DNA of 64,000 nt. Source: Ignavibacteriota bacterium. Its GTDB lineage: Bacteria; Bacteroidota; Ignavibacteria; Ignavibacteriales; Melioribacteraceae. A program made the position numbers and the translations under genes. The stretch covers positions 16,478 to 80,477 of the forward strand of contig PDPT01000039.1 of NCBI GenBank assembly GCA_002746605.1. Direction: 5' to 3'. Below the pieces are notes generated by a model. That model was not told the DNA's origin. It did not search any database and saw only the letters and a list, made by a program, of their open reading frames with translations. Positions 54,407 through 63,647 of this stretch are shown here, one piece after another; positions within the stretch are counted from its first letter, which is position 1; every line of letters starts with the position of its first letter.

Positions 54407-57400
54407 ATGAAAGAGATTTCTAAAACAAAAAAAATAATTCAAAATATTATAGTATTATTTACTGTTATCGTGTTTAGTACCGGAATGGTTTCAACTAAAT
54501 TATGTGCACAACAAATGCGAACAGTAAGCGGTACCGTTACTGATGCCGAAACAGGTGCTTCTTTATTTGGGGCAAGTATTTTAGTGGTTGGGACCACTGT
54601 CGGAACAAGTACCAATAAAGCAGGAGAGTACAAGCTAAAACTTCCTAATAATGCAAAAACTCTCCGGTTCTCTTATATCGGATATAAAACTCAATTAATA
54701 GAGATTGGGACTTTATCCCAAATTGATGTTGACTTAGTTCCTGATGTCGCTAATCTTGAAGAAGTAGTTGTCGTAGGGTACGGTACTACAAAAGTCGAAA
54801 ACTTAACCGGTGCAATTTCTACATTAGATGTAAATAAAATAAAAAACAGACCTTTAACAAATGCGGGGCAAGCACTTGCCGGTTTAACATCTGGTGTTTA
54901 CTTGAATCAAACTTCAGGACAACCCGGTAAAGATAATCCTACTATTAGAATTAGAGGTGTGGGGACATTAGGCAACAACAATCCTTTGGTACTTATTGAT
55001 GGTGTAGTTGGCAGACTTGATTTACTTAACCCTAATGATATTGAAAGCTATACAGTACTTAAAGATGCAAGTTCTGCTGCAATATATGGTTCAAGAGCAG
55101 CAAACGGTGTTATATTAATCACTACTAAAAGTGGTGCAAAAGGTATAAGTAAGGGTAAAACTTTTAATGTTACTTATGACACTTATTTTGGTGTGCAAGA
55201 AGCAACTAAGTTACCAGAGCCTGTTACAAGTGCAGTTGAGTTTATGGAACTATATAATATTGCTATGAAAAATGAAGGTAAAAATCCTGCTTATAGTGAA
55301 GAAGTAATAAATGAATTTAAAAACGGAAATAATAAATATCTTTATCCAAATACAAATTGGGTAGATATATTATTTAGACGAGCAAATATTCAAGAACACA
55401 ATATTGGTATTGCAGGTTCTGGCTCAGGAACTAATTATGCATTATCTCTAAAATTTTTAGATCACGAAGGGATATTGATCAATACAAACCAAGAGAAATA
55501 TAGTCTTAGAACAAATATTGAATCACAAATATCAAGCAGATTGAAATTATCAGGTAGATTTTCCGGAGTTTTTCAAGATTATGATGAACCAATTTATGGT
55601 ACAACCGGGACAATAAGGACAGGATTTAGAGCAACTCCATTGCATGTTCCATATCTTAAAGATGGAAAATACGGTGGCTCATGGGTTGCCGTTGGTCCTC
55701 AAGATGTAAATCCATTACCTTTTGCTGAGAGTGGAGAAAATAATTTTGAAAGAGAGTACTATACTGCTAATCTTAGAGCTGAATTTAAAATTTTACCGGA
55801 ATTAACATTAGCCGGAAATTTTGCAGCAAATAGTAGAACAGATTTAAGACATAGATTTTGGCCGGAAGAGTATGTTTATGATCCTAAAACATTGACTGGA
55901 ATAAAAGTTAATTATTATAATCAAAGAAGTACAAGAGACGATGCAACATATGTTAAAAATATTACTGCATTTACAACTTTAACCTTTGAAAAAACATTTA
56001 TCGAATTACATGAACTAAAAGCAATGGTAGGTTACCAACAAGAAGAAACAAATGCTCGTTGGAACAGAGCTTCTACGGAAGGATATCCTAATAATCAGTT
56101 ACACGAAATAGATGCCGGTTCTTCCAATCCATTGGCATCCGGTAGCAGTTACAGAGATGCTCTGCAATCGGTTTTTGGCAGAATTAATTATACTTTCGAT
56201 AAAAAGTACTTATTAGAAGGGAATCTTAGATATGATGGCTCCAGCAGATTTGATGAAAATGAAAGATGGGGACTGTTTCCATCATTCTCTATTGGTTGGA
56301 GACCTCTGCAAGAATCTTTTATTCCTAAACCTGATTTCTTAGATGAACTTAAAATAAGAGGTTCTTGGGGACAACTTGGTAACCAGGATATTAGAGATGC
56401 AGACGGTTATCAATTACGTTGGGCTTATTTAACATCATTAAATTTGGGACAAAATTATCCACTTGATGATAAAGTGGCTTCAGGAGCAGCACAAACTGCA
56501 CTTGCCAACGCCCTTATTTCTTGGGAATCTACAACTACCACAAATATAGGTTTCGATGCAAATCTTTTCCGCAGCTTAGGACTCAGTTTTGATTACTTTA
56601 CTAAAGTAACCGATGGTATTTTAAGACCAATCGAACTTTCTGCTATGGTTGGAGCCTTAAATGCTCCGGTAAAAAATCTTGCAGAAGTAACAAATAAAGG
56701 TTGGGAATCTACATTAAGCTATGATACAAAATTCGGTGATGTAAACTTTGGGGCTTCATTTAATGTTACACACGTAAATAATGAAGTTACAAAAATTGAT
56801 GCACAAGTTATAAGCGGTTCTACAATTTTAGATACAAACTATGCAATAGATTCATGGTATATGTACGTAGCAGATGGAATTTTCCAATCGCAAGAAGAAG
56901 TAACGGAATATGGTGCACAACCAAATGCACAACCGGGAGACATTCGTTATAAAGATTTGAATGGCGATGGAGTAATAAATAACAAAGATAAAAAAATTGT
57001 TGGAAATACAATTCCCGAATGGACATTTGGATTAAGTATTTATGCAAATTGGAATAACTTTGATTTTTCAATGATTTGGCAAGGAGTTCAAAATGTTGAA
57101 TCAATGCCAAGAATGGAATTGGTTGAACCTTTCTTTAATGGTGCCGGTATAGATACAAAATGGCGAAATGCTTGGACACCCGAAAATAAATCAACTGAAT
57201 TACCAAGATTAACAACGGCAAGTCATGGTTACAATCATCCTAATAAAAGACCATCTACATTTTGGTTACAAGATGCTTCATTTTTTAGGTTAAAAAATAT
57301 TCAACTCGGATATACTTTTACTCAAGATTTTATTAAAAATTACGGTTTTGAATCTATAAGACTTTATGTTAATGCTAATAATATTCTTACCATAACTGAA

Positions 57401-57499
57401 TTTGAAGGATTGGATCCGGAAAGAAGTATAAAACAACTTCGTTCAGATTCTCATCCCAATGTAGCGATATGGTCTTTTGGTTTGAATATTAGACTTTAA
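54407..57499 (+). CDS. SusC/RagA-family TonB-linked outer-membrane transporter
   Basis: A 1,030-residue TonB-dependent transporter. It has a signal peptide (about residues 1-35) and a CarboxypepD_reg-like domain (RTVSGTVTDAETGASLFGAS, residues 39-120). The SusC-specific EEVVVVGYGTTK motif (about 122-135) is followed by a plug domain (RIRGVGTLGNNNPLVLIDGV, LKDASSAAIYGSRAANGV), then a barrel ending NVAIWSFGLNIRL. It imports large substrates, usually oligosaccharides or peptides, with the SusD partner encoded next. No glycoside hydrolase or anti-sigma/ECF pair is adjacent, so the substrate cannot be inferred. Confidence 0.97.
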   Translation: MKEISKTKKIIQNIIVLFTVIVFSTGMVSTKLCAQQMRTVSGTVTDAETGASLFGASILVVGTTVGTSTNKAGEYKLKLPNNAKTLRFSYIGYKTQLIEIGTLSQIDVDLVPDVANLEEVVVVGYGTTKVENLTGAISTLDVNKIKNRPLTNAGQALAGLTSGVYLNQTSGQPGKDNPTIRIRGVGTLGNNNPLVLIDGVVGRLDLLNPNDIESYTVLKDASSAAIYGSRAANGVILITTKSGAKGISKGKTFNVTYDTYFGVQEATKLPEPVTSAVEFMELYNIAMKNEGKNPAYSEEVINEFKNGNNKYLYPNTNWVDILFRRANIQEHNIGIAGSGSGTNYALSLKFLDHEGILINTNQEKYSLRTNIESQISSRLKLSGRFSGVFQDYDEPIYGTTGTIRTGFRATPLHVPYLKDGKYGGSWVAVGPQDVNPLPFAESGENNFEREYYTANLRAEFKILPELTLAGNFAANSRTDLRHRFWPEEYVYDPKTLTGIKVNYYNQRSTRDDATYVKNITAFTTLTFEKTFIELHELKAMVGYQQEETNARWNRASTEGYPNNQLHEIDAGSSNPLASGSSYRDALQSVFGRINYTFDKKYLLEGNLRYDGSSRFDENERWGLFPSFSIGWRPLQESFIPKPDFLDELKIRGSWGQLGNQDIRDADGYQLRWAYLTSLNLGQNYPLDDKVASGAAQTALANALISWESTTTTNIGFDANLFRSLGLSFDYFTKVTDGILRPIELSAMVGALNAPVKNLAEVTNKGWESTLSYDTKFGDVNFGASFNVTHVNNEVTKIDAQVISGSTILDTNYAIDSWYMYVADGIFQSQEEVTEYGAQPNAQPGDIRYKDLNGDGVINNKDKKIVGNTIPEWTFGLSIYANWNNFDFSMIWQGVQNVESMPRMELVEPFFNGAGIDTKWRNAWTPENKSTELPRLTTASHGYNHPNKRPSTFWLQDASFFRLKNIQLGYTFTQDFIKNYGFESIRLYVNANNILTITEFEGLDPERSIKQLRSDSHPNVAIWSFGLNIRL

Positions 57500-57540
57500 A
57501 TAATGTAAAAATGAAAAGTATAAATAAAGAGGAATTTAAA

Positions 57541-59043
57541 ATGAATAAAAACATAAAAAAATTATTATTTCTTTTGCTGGTTAGTTTGCTATTTGCAACC
57601 GGTTGTAAAGAAAACTTTTTAGAAACAAATCCACCGAATAAATTATCGCCGGCTACATTTTGGAAGACAGAAAACGATGCCAAAATGGCTTTAGTTGCAA
57701 TTTATGATCCTTTAGATAGTTATGCTTTGTATGGTGCCGCAATTTATCTTGAAGTATGCGGTCCTAATGCATACAATAACTATCCTTGGGAAGGATATAA
57801 AACTGTAGGAACGGGGGAATTAAATCCCGAAGGCCCTTGGGTTATAGCTAATAAATGGAAAACATGCTGGAGTGGTATTGGAAGAGCAAATACATTCTTG
57901 AATAATGTCGGGAATGTTACTATGGATGAAGCTACTAAAAAAGAATTTATTGCAGAAGCAAAATTCTTACGAGCATTATATTATCATAATCTTGTTAATT
58001 ATTATGGTGGCGTACCTGTAATTACCGAATCTCCCAAAGAAGAACATGGGCAATTACCAAGGAATACAAGAGAAGAATGCGTAACACAAATATTAAAAGA
58101 CCTAGACGAAGCTATAATAGACTTACCTGAAGATGCTAAAGAAGAAGGTAGAGTTACCAAAGGTGCAGCTTTATCATTAAAAGCAAAAGTTCTGTTATAT
58201 GCAAGCAGATGGAAAGAAGCTGCAGATGCAGCCAAAGCTGTTATGGATCTTGGTAAATATTCATTAGACAATAATTATAGAGAACTATTTCTTGGTTCAA
58301 GTGCAGGAAAACCTGAAGTTATTTTTGCACTCAAGAAAAAATCTCCTGAATTTACAAATGCTTGGGATACATACCTCGCTCCTATGAACTCAGGTGTTTC
58401 AGGCTGGGCATCTATCGTACCTATGAAAAATCTTGTTGATGATTATCATATGAAAGACGGTAAACCAATAACTGAATCTGCATTGTTCGATGCTAACGCT
58501 CCTTACGAAAATAGAGATCCCAGATTTAAGCAGACAATTTTTTATCATGGCGGTAAATGGAATGGAACTACTTTTGATTCTGCCAATACTTATACAGGAT
58601 ATGCTTTCCAAAAATATTCTTCATACGATTCTTCTGCATCGGATGCAGTTGGTTATGGAAAATCAGTTAATGATTATTTGATTTTGAGATATGCAGATGT
58701 ACTGTTAATGTATGCTGAAGCTGAAAATGAAGCAAACGGACCAAGCCAAGCTGTTTATGATGCGATAAATCTGGTTAGACAAAGAGCAGGAATGCCTGAT
58801 GTGGGAGCTCTTGGAAAAGATGCTTTAAGAGATTTTATAAGACACGAAAGAAGAATTGAATTTGCAGGAGAAGGTTACTATTATTCTGATATTAGAAGAT
58901 GGAAAATAGGACCGGAAGTAACCCGAAAAGTAACATTCGAAGCAAGAACTTTTGATCCTAATAAGAATTATTTATGGCCTATACCTGCACGGGAATTTGA
59001 AATAAATAAAAACCCTGGTTTCAAACAAAATCCGGGATATTAA
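57541..59043 (+). CDS. SusD/RagB-family outer-membrane lipoprotein
   Basis: A 500-residue surface lipoprotein that caps the SusC barrel and captures substrate. The start at 57541 is preferred over 57511: AGAGGA lies shortly upstream and it gives a clean lipoprotein signal with the lipobox TGC followed by KENFLETNPPNKLSP. Typical SusD features are FWKTENDAKMALVAIYD, AEAKFLRALYYHNLVNYYGG (TPR helix), AEAENEANG and the C-terminal YLWPIPAREFEINKNPGFKQNPGY. It lies 41 bases after susC and ends before a strong terminator. Confidence 0.97.
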   Translation: MNKNIKKLLFLLLVSLLFATGCKENFLETNPPNKLSPATFWKTENDAKMALVAIYDPLDSYALYGAAIYLEVCGPNAYNNYPWEGYKTVGTGELNPEGPWVIANKWKTCWSGIGRANTFLNNVGNVTMDEATKKEFIAEAKFLRALYYHNLVNYYGGVPVITESPKEEHGQLPRNTREECVTQILKDLDEAIIDLPEDAKEEGRVTKGAALSLKAKVLLYASRWKEAADAAKAVMDLGKYSLDNNYRELFLGSSAGKPEVIFALKKKSPEFTNAWDTYLAPMNSGVSGWASIVPMKNLVDDYHMKDGKPITESALFDANAPYENRDPRFKQTIFYHGGKWNGTTFDSANTYTGYAFQKYSSYDSSASDAVGYGKSVNDYLILRYADVLLMYAEAENEANGPSQAVYDAINLVRQRAGMPDVGALGKDALRDFIRHERRIEFAGEGYYYSDIRRWKIGPEVTRKVTFEARTFDPNKNYLWPIPAREFEINKNPGFKQNPGY

Positions 59044-59061
59044 AAGCTTCATAAAGTTGTC

Positions 59062-59097
59062 AAACCTTCACAATTTAATTATTGTGAAGGTTTTTTT
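59062..59097 (+). terminator. Strong Rho-independent terminator after SusCD
   Basis: A perfect 13-base stem, AAACCTTCACAAT (59062-59074) and ATTGTGAAGGTTT (59081-59093), with a 6-base loop and a T-run to 59097. It stands 18 bases after the SusD stop codon. Confidence 0.95.
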
Positions 59098-59225
59098 ATA
59101 ACCACACAAAAAATAAAATTTTTTGGTATCACCAATGTTTTAATTTTTTTTATTACCTTTCTAAATTCAAATCTGTAAACTGTTGGATACTATTTAATAA
59201 ATACTTTTAACTTAAAGGAATATTT

Positions 59226-59681
59226 ATGAAGACAAAAATTAAACTCATAATATCGATGCTGATACTATCTGCATTATTAAATAATTTTTTTGCACAGCAC
59301 GATGAAATAACCGGATTGTGGAAAACCATCGATGATGAAACGGGTAAAGCTAAATCTGTTGTAAAAATTTATATCAAAGACGGAAAACTCTATGGAGATA
59401 TAGAAAAACTTTTTAATGTCCCGGGTGAAGTAAAAAATCCGATTTGTGATAAATGCGATGAAGATGATCCTCGTTATAAAAAAGAAATTATTGGAATGAC
59501 TATCATAAATGATTTGGAATATAATGAAGATGATAAAACTTGGGAAGACGGAAATATTCTTGATCCTAAAAAAGGTAAAGTTTATGATTGTAAGCTTTGG
59601 GTCGAAAACGGTAAACTGCAAGTTCGCGGTTATGTTCTCTTTTTTCACAGAACGCAAGAATGGTTAAGATATAAAGAATAG
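59226..59681 (+). CDS. DUF2147 exported protein
   Basis: A 151-residue secreted protein with a signal peptide (about residues 1-22, ending FFAQ). The mature part is a DUF2147 domain: TGLWKTIDDETGKAKSVVKI, CDKCDEDDPRYK (two Cys that could form a disulfide), IIGMTIINDLEY, the GNILDPKKGKVYDCKLWVEN block and the end FFHRTQEWLR. The family is periplasmic, about 150 residues, lipocalin-like in pattern, and of unknown function. Monocistronic, with AAGGAAT just before the ATG. Confidence 0.9.
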   Translation: MKTKIKLIISMLILSALLNNFFAQHDEITGLWKTIDDETGKAKSVVKIYIKDGKLYGDIEKLFNVPGEVKNPICDKCDEDDPRYKKEIIGMTIINDLEYNEDDKTWEDGNILDPKKGKVYDCKLWVENGKLQVRGYVLFFHRTQEWLRYKE

Positions 59682-59730
59682 TAAAACTATATGTAAATTT
59701 TCTTTTTCCGGAGATTAGAAAATTGCACTA

Positions 59731-60384
59731 ATGATGATAACCGAAAATGAAATAAAAATAGAAAGAACCGCTACATATTTTTTACTTGGTAAAATAAATA
59801 AAGAGATTAAAGAAATTTGGTTTGTTTTCCACGGTTACGGACAACTTGCAAAAGACTTTATTAAAAATTTTGAAGTTCTGCAAAGTAATAAAAGGCTAAT
59901 TGTAGCTCCTGAAGCACTTAACAAGTTTTATATAAAAAGTTTTTTTGGTAAAATCGGTTCAACTTGGATGACCAAGCATAATAGAGAAAATGAAATTAAA
60001 GATTATGTTTTGTTTATAGATAAATTATACGAAAAAATTATTTCTGAGCTGAATGATAATGTTAAAATAATTTTCTTTGGTTTTTCACAAGGAGTTCATA
60101 CAGCAGCTAGATTTTTAGACTTTAAAAAACCTAAAATAGATGAATTCATCTTGTGGTCAAGTTCTTTTCCGCATAATTGCAATTATAAAGAAAATCAAAA
60201 GTATTGGCAGAGTATTTCAAAAAAAATTTTTGTTGGAACAAAAGATAAATTAATTAGTAATACAAAGTACGAAGAAGAAAAAGAGTTTATTAGATTGCAA
60301 ATGCTGAGTGTTGATTTTATTAAGTTTGATGGCGGACATGAAATAACTGAGTTGGAATTATCTAAATTTCTAAAAACTAAATAA
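59731..60384 (+). CDS. Alpha/beta-hydrolase, carboxylesterase/phospholipase-like
   Basis: A 217-residue cytoplasmic alpha/beta-hydrolase. Motifs: VFHGYGQLAKDF (oxyanion region), the nucleophile elbow FGFSQGVHTAAR with the catalytic Ser, an acid in VGTKDKLIS and the His in FDGGHEITE. The full triad is present. Length and pattern match small esterases of the YpfH/carboxylesterase type. Substrate unknown. Two adjacent ATGs (59731 and 59734) are possible starts. Confidence 0.88.
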   Translation: MMITENEIKIERTATYFLLGKINKEIKEIWFVFHGYGQLAKDFIKNFEVLQSNKRLIVAPEALNKFYIKSFFGKIGSTWMTKHNRENEIKDYVLFIDKLYEKIISELNDNVKIIFFGFSQGVHTAARFLDFKKPKIDEFILWSSSFPHNCNYKENQKYWQSISKKIFVGTKDKLISNTKYEEEKEFIRLQMLSVDFIKFDGGHEITELELSKFLKTK

Positions 60385-60460
60385 ATTTTTTGCACAAATC
60401 ATTTGTAGAAATGTAAGAATTATATATATTAACTTATCATTATAAAAAAAAGGGGAAAAT

Positions 60461-61036
60461 ATGAGTAATATTTTAGAAGATTTTATGGGATCAATTGGCG
60501 GAGAAGCTGTTTCAAAACTTTCTTCTCAATTAGGTATTGACAAAAGTACTGCCGGAGCGATAATTCCACAAGTTTTGCCGATGGTTCTTGGCGGATTAAA
60601 AAAACAAAAGGATAGCAACGGTGGTGAAGAAAGAGTTGAGCATATCTTAAATAAATATGGCAGTTCCAATGTATTAGATAATGTTGGCGATTTATTTTCT
60701 GCAAAAGCTAAAGACCCAAATCCCGATCCTTCTTTAGGCGGTTTGCTTGGAAATGCAGGTGAACAAGCGTCAAATTTAATTGGTAAACAATTTAATTTGG
60801 ATAGTAATACGGCAACAAAAATAATTCCTATGGTTGCTCCATTGGTATTAGGTTTCTTAACTAAAAAGAAAAATGAAGGAGCCGGTTTAAGCGGTATTGC
60901 ATCTTTGTTAGATCAAGATGGAGACGGAAATATCCTTGATGATGTAGGAGGATTTTTATTGAATAGTCTTGGTGATTCCTCGTCAGGTGGTGCTCTTGGC
61001 GGTTTGCTTGGCGGAATTTTAGGTGGTAAAAAGTAG
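60461..61036 (+). CDS. DUF937-family protein
   Basis: A 191-residue cytoplasmic protein made of two similar parts: helices like AVSKLSSQLGIDKSTAGAIIPQVLPMVLGGL (residues 14-44) recur as ASNLIGKQFNLDSNTATKII with APLVLGFL (about 105-140). Linkers and an end rich in Gly (GGLLGGILGGKK) surround a DQDGDGNILDD calcium-loop-like segment. This is the DUF937 (YidB-related) pattern. Function is unknown. It is 8 bases before htpX and probably co-transcribed. Confidence 0.88.
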   Translation: MSNILEDFMGSIGGEAVSKLSSQLGIDKSTAGAIIPQVLPMVLGGLKKQKDSNGGEERVEHILNKYGSSNVLDNVGDLFSAKAKDPNPDPSLGGLLGNAGEQASNLIGKQFNLDSNTATKIIPMVAPLVLGFLTKKKNEGAGLSGIASLLDQDGDGNILDDVGGFLLNSLGDSSSGGALGGLLGGILGGKK

Positions 61037-61044
61037 AGACTGCT

Positions 61045-61863
61045 ATGTCAGGTGGACTTAAAACATTTTTTCTTATGACACTACTCACACTAATTTTAGT
61101 GTGGGTAGGTGGTATTCTCGGTGGAAAAACCGGAACTATAATTGCTCTTCTTTTTGCAGCCGGTATAAATTTTTACAGTTACTGGTTTAGCGATAAGATG
61201 GTTCTAAAGAGATATGCAGCCGGTGAAATTACTGCGGGGCATCCAAGCGGATTATATGAATTAGTACAAAATTTGGCTCGTAAAGCTGAATTGCCAACTC
61301 CTAAAGTTTTTATAATTCCCGAGGCAACACCAAATGCTTTTGCAACCGGAAGAAATCCTCAGCACGCAGCAGTTGCAGCGTCAGAAGGTATTTTACGTTT
61401 ACTTACTAAACAAGAACTTGCGGGTGTAATGGCACACGAACTGGCTCACATAAAGAACAGAGATATTTTAACAAGTTCAATAGCTGCAACTTTTGCAGGT
61501 GCCATTTCCGCTTTGGGACAGTTTGCTTATCTCGGAAACAACAGAAGAGAAAATCCTATACTCGGCATTGTAATGATGATTCTTGCACCAATTGGAGCAA
61601 TGATTGTTAAAATGGCAATTTCTAGAGTAAGAGAATATGCTGCTGATAAAGGAGGAGCTGAAATATCAGGTAAACCTCTTGCATTAGCAAGTGCACTAAA
61701 TAAAATTCAAAACGGTGTAAAGCAAGTCCCGATAAGAAGTGGCAGAGCTTCAGATTCACATATGTTTATTGTAAATCCTTTTTTTGGCGGAATGCAGAAA
61801 TTATTTTCTACTCATCCTCCCACAGAAGAAAGAATAAGAAGGTTAAAAGAATTGGCTAAATAA
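61045..61863 (+). CDS. htpX: HtpX-like M48 zinc metalloprotease
   Basis: A 272-residue membrane protease that degrades misfolded membrane proteins. Two N-terminal membrane helices (about residues 8-27, 33-50) precede the catalytic domain. The zinc motif is HELAH (His131-His135) in GVMAHELAHIKNRDI, and the third ligand is likely in VREYAADKGGAEI. Two further hydrophobic segments follow (about 150-165, 175-195). The end THPPTEERIRRLKEL is characteristic. Length is near E. coli HtpX (293). Confidence 0.95.
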   Translation: MSGGLKTFFLMTLLTLILVWVGGILGGKTGTIIALLFAAGINFYSYWFSDKMVLKRYAAGEITAGHPSGLYELVQNLARKAELPTPKVFIIPEATPNAFATGRNPQHAAVAASEGILRLLTKQELAGVMAHELAHIKNRDILTSSIAATFAGAISALGQFAYLGNNRRENPILGIVMMILAPIGAMIVKMAISRVREYAADKGGAEISGKPLALASALNKIQNGVKQVPIRSGRASDSHMFIVNPFFGGMQKLFSTHPPTEERIRRLKELAK

Positions 61864-61872
61864 ATTTATAAG

Positions 61873-61941
61873 AAGCTAAAACAGTAAAAATTAGCTTATG
61901 CATAGTAAAAGAAAATCCGTTAAATTTTGGAGGATTTTTTT
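61873..61941. terminator. Two hairpins between htpX and the convergent Fic gene
   Basis: A first stem AAGCTAA/TTAGCTT (61873-61879 and 61891-61897) is followed by AAAATCC/GGATTTT (61912-61918 and 61932-61938) with a T-run to 61941. Located between convergent genes (stops at 61863 and 61951), they are probable terminators for both. Confidence 0.6.
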
Positions 61942-61950
61942 GATTTAAAT

Positions 61951-63076
61951 TTAATCTCTAAAAATATTTATGTATTCTTCGTATGCATATAATCGATTAC
62001 GTTGTGCGCCTGTTATTTCTTTTAGAACTTTAACTTCTTCTAATTTGTTGATTAATTGATAAGCCGATTGAGATTTTTTATTAATAATTTTACTTACTAT
62101 TTGTGCATCAATTACAGGATGATTATATAAATATTCTATTACTTTATGAGCATCTGAACTTCGGGCTCCTAATCCAGTTATTTTTTCTTCAGTTTGTTTA
62201 GATAATTGTATAATTTCATCAAAAGTATTCACTCCTTTTTTAGCAGTTTCTATAATACCCCTTAAAAAAAACTTAAACCATTGTGAAATATCATTATGTG
62301 TACGTACACGCATTAAATTATCATAGTATAATATTCTGTGTCTTTCAAAAAAATCAGATAAATAAAGTATAGGACGTTTTAATATTTCTTTGTTAACTAA
62401 ATAAAGTGTAATTAATAAACGTCCAACTCTTCCATTACCATCAAGAAAAGGATGAATTGTTTCAAATTGATAATGAATTAAAGCTATTTTTAATAAATCC
62501 GGCATTAAATTCTGTTCATCATTCGCTAATTTTTCAATAGCTAAAATTAGATTATCTATTGTTGTATAAATAGGGGATATAAAAGTTGCATTGTTTATTG
62601 AAGTTCCTCCTATCCAATTTTGACTTCTTCTAAATTCGCCTGGTAATTTGTGTTTGCCTCTTACATCTTGTAATAATAATTGAATGTACTTGCTTAATTA
62701 AACGTGCTGAAAAAGGCAGGTCTTTTAAAAGATTAACAGCATGATTCATTGCTTGAATATAATTTTGTACTTCTGCCCAATCTTTATATTTTTCTTTTAA
62801 TATATCTTCTTCTTTGAGAAATGCTTCTTCTATATTTGTCTGTGTACCTTCAATTTTTGAAGATTCGGTAGCTTCTTTAGCAATATGCATTTGTATAAAT
62901 AAATCAATATTTACATATTCAGAATACATATCTAATCGTCCAATATTTCTATCAGCCAAACTTAAAAGTTGTAACACTTTCATATCATCTATTAACCAGT
63001 TTCTGTTAATAGGTTCAGGTTGAAAACTTGTGTAGAATTTTTGATTTTCGTAATTACCTGATTTAAAATTTTTCAT
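61951..63076 (-). pseudogene. Fic-family AMP transferase, frameshifted
   Basis: A Fic gene of the long class (expected about 370 residues) split by a one-base change in the TAATAATAAT run at 62671-62680. The N-terminal part (63076-62630) has the inhibitory helix SSKIEGT and ends LPFSARLIKQVHSI before the frame fails. The next frame resumes LLQDVRGKHKLPGEFRRSQN at once. It leads to the catalytic motif HPFLDGNGRVGR and a C-terminal winged-helix-like part ending at 61951; the ATG at 62505 is internal. Removing one base restores one protein. Fic enzymes AMPylate target proteins. It may be a true pseudogene or a sequence error. Confidence 0.85.
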
Positions 63077-63107
63077 ATTTAAATAAATTGTTATTGTTAA
63101 TAATTAA

Positions 63108-63146
63108 AAAAAATCATAATAAATATAACTCTTATTATGATTTTTT
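63108..63146. repeat. Perfect 15-base inverted repeat
   Basis: AAAAAATCATAATAA (63108-63122) and TTATTATGATTTTTT (63132-63146) with a 9-base loop. A T-run on either end gives it terminator form in both directions. It lies between the divergent starts of the Fic gene and the small gene at 63342, where no gene ends, so it may instead be an operator or a boundary. Confidence 0.6.
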
Positions 63147-63341
63147 ACCAAAAGTCACAATAACGATAAGTTTTAACGGAATTTTTACAGTAAATAATAT
63201 GTTGCGAGTTTTATATTGGTCTCTGTATATATTTCAGTAGCCGTAAAAATAACCTAAGTTACGCTCTTTAAAGTGAAAAGCTTCTTTTCCGTTGTGATTT
63301 GCTTTGAATTTATTATTTGACAAAATTTAAAACAGCATTGA

Positions 63342-63647
63342 ATGAGTAATGTAAAAACTTATAAGCTTGCCGGCAAAGAATTTACTGCGAAAAAAAGATA
63401 CAGTCTAAAAGACTGGGGGAAAATTATTGAACAGTTAGAGGGTTTCGATCCGGAAAATCCTATTGCCGGAACTGCTGTTTTGCTTAAAGGTAATACTGTT
63501 AACAATATTCTTGATGCAATTTTTGAAGAAGATTTTAATGAGGAATTATACGAAGATGATTTTACGAAGGCGATGAAAGTAATCAATGATTTTTTTACAA
63601 GAAAAAAAAGTTTGATGAACGCTTCGGCAAGCTCTTCGAAGGATTAA
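63342..63647 (+). CDS. Small protein, possible phage tail-assembly-chaperone-like (short product)
   Basis: A 101-residue acidic, helix-rich cytoplasmic protein with no named match (MSNVKTYKLAGKEFTAKKRY ... LLKGNTVNNILDAIFEEDF). The end of the frame is RKKKSLMNASASSSKD. About 13 codons before its stop lies an eight-A run, where a second frame with good coding character begins. Size, helical nature and the overlapped second frame resemble lambda G/GT or similar tail-assembly chaperones. This is inference from layout; no neighbouring phage gene is visible before the window ends. Confidence 0.6.
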   Translation: MSNVKTYKLAGKEFTAKKRYSLKDWGKIIEQLEGFDPENPIAGTAVLLKGNTVNNILDAIFEEDFNEELYEDDFTKAMKVINDFFTRKKSLMNASASSSKD

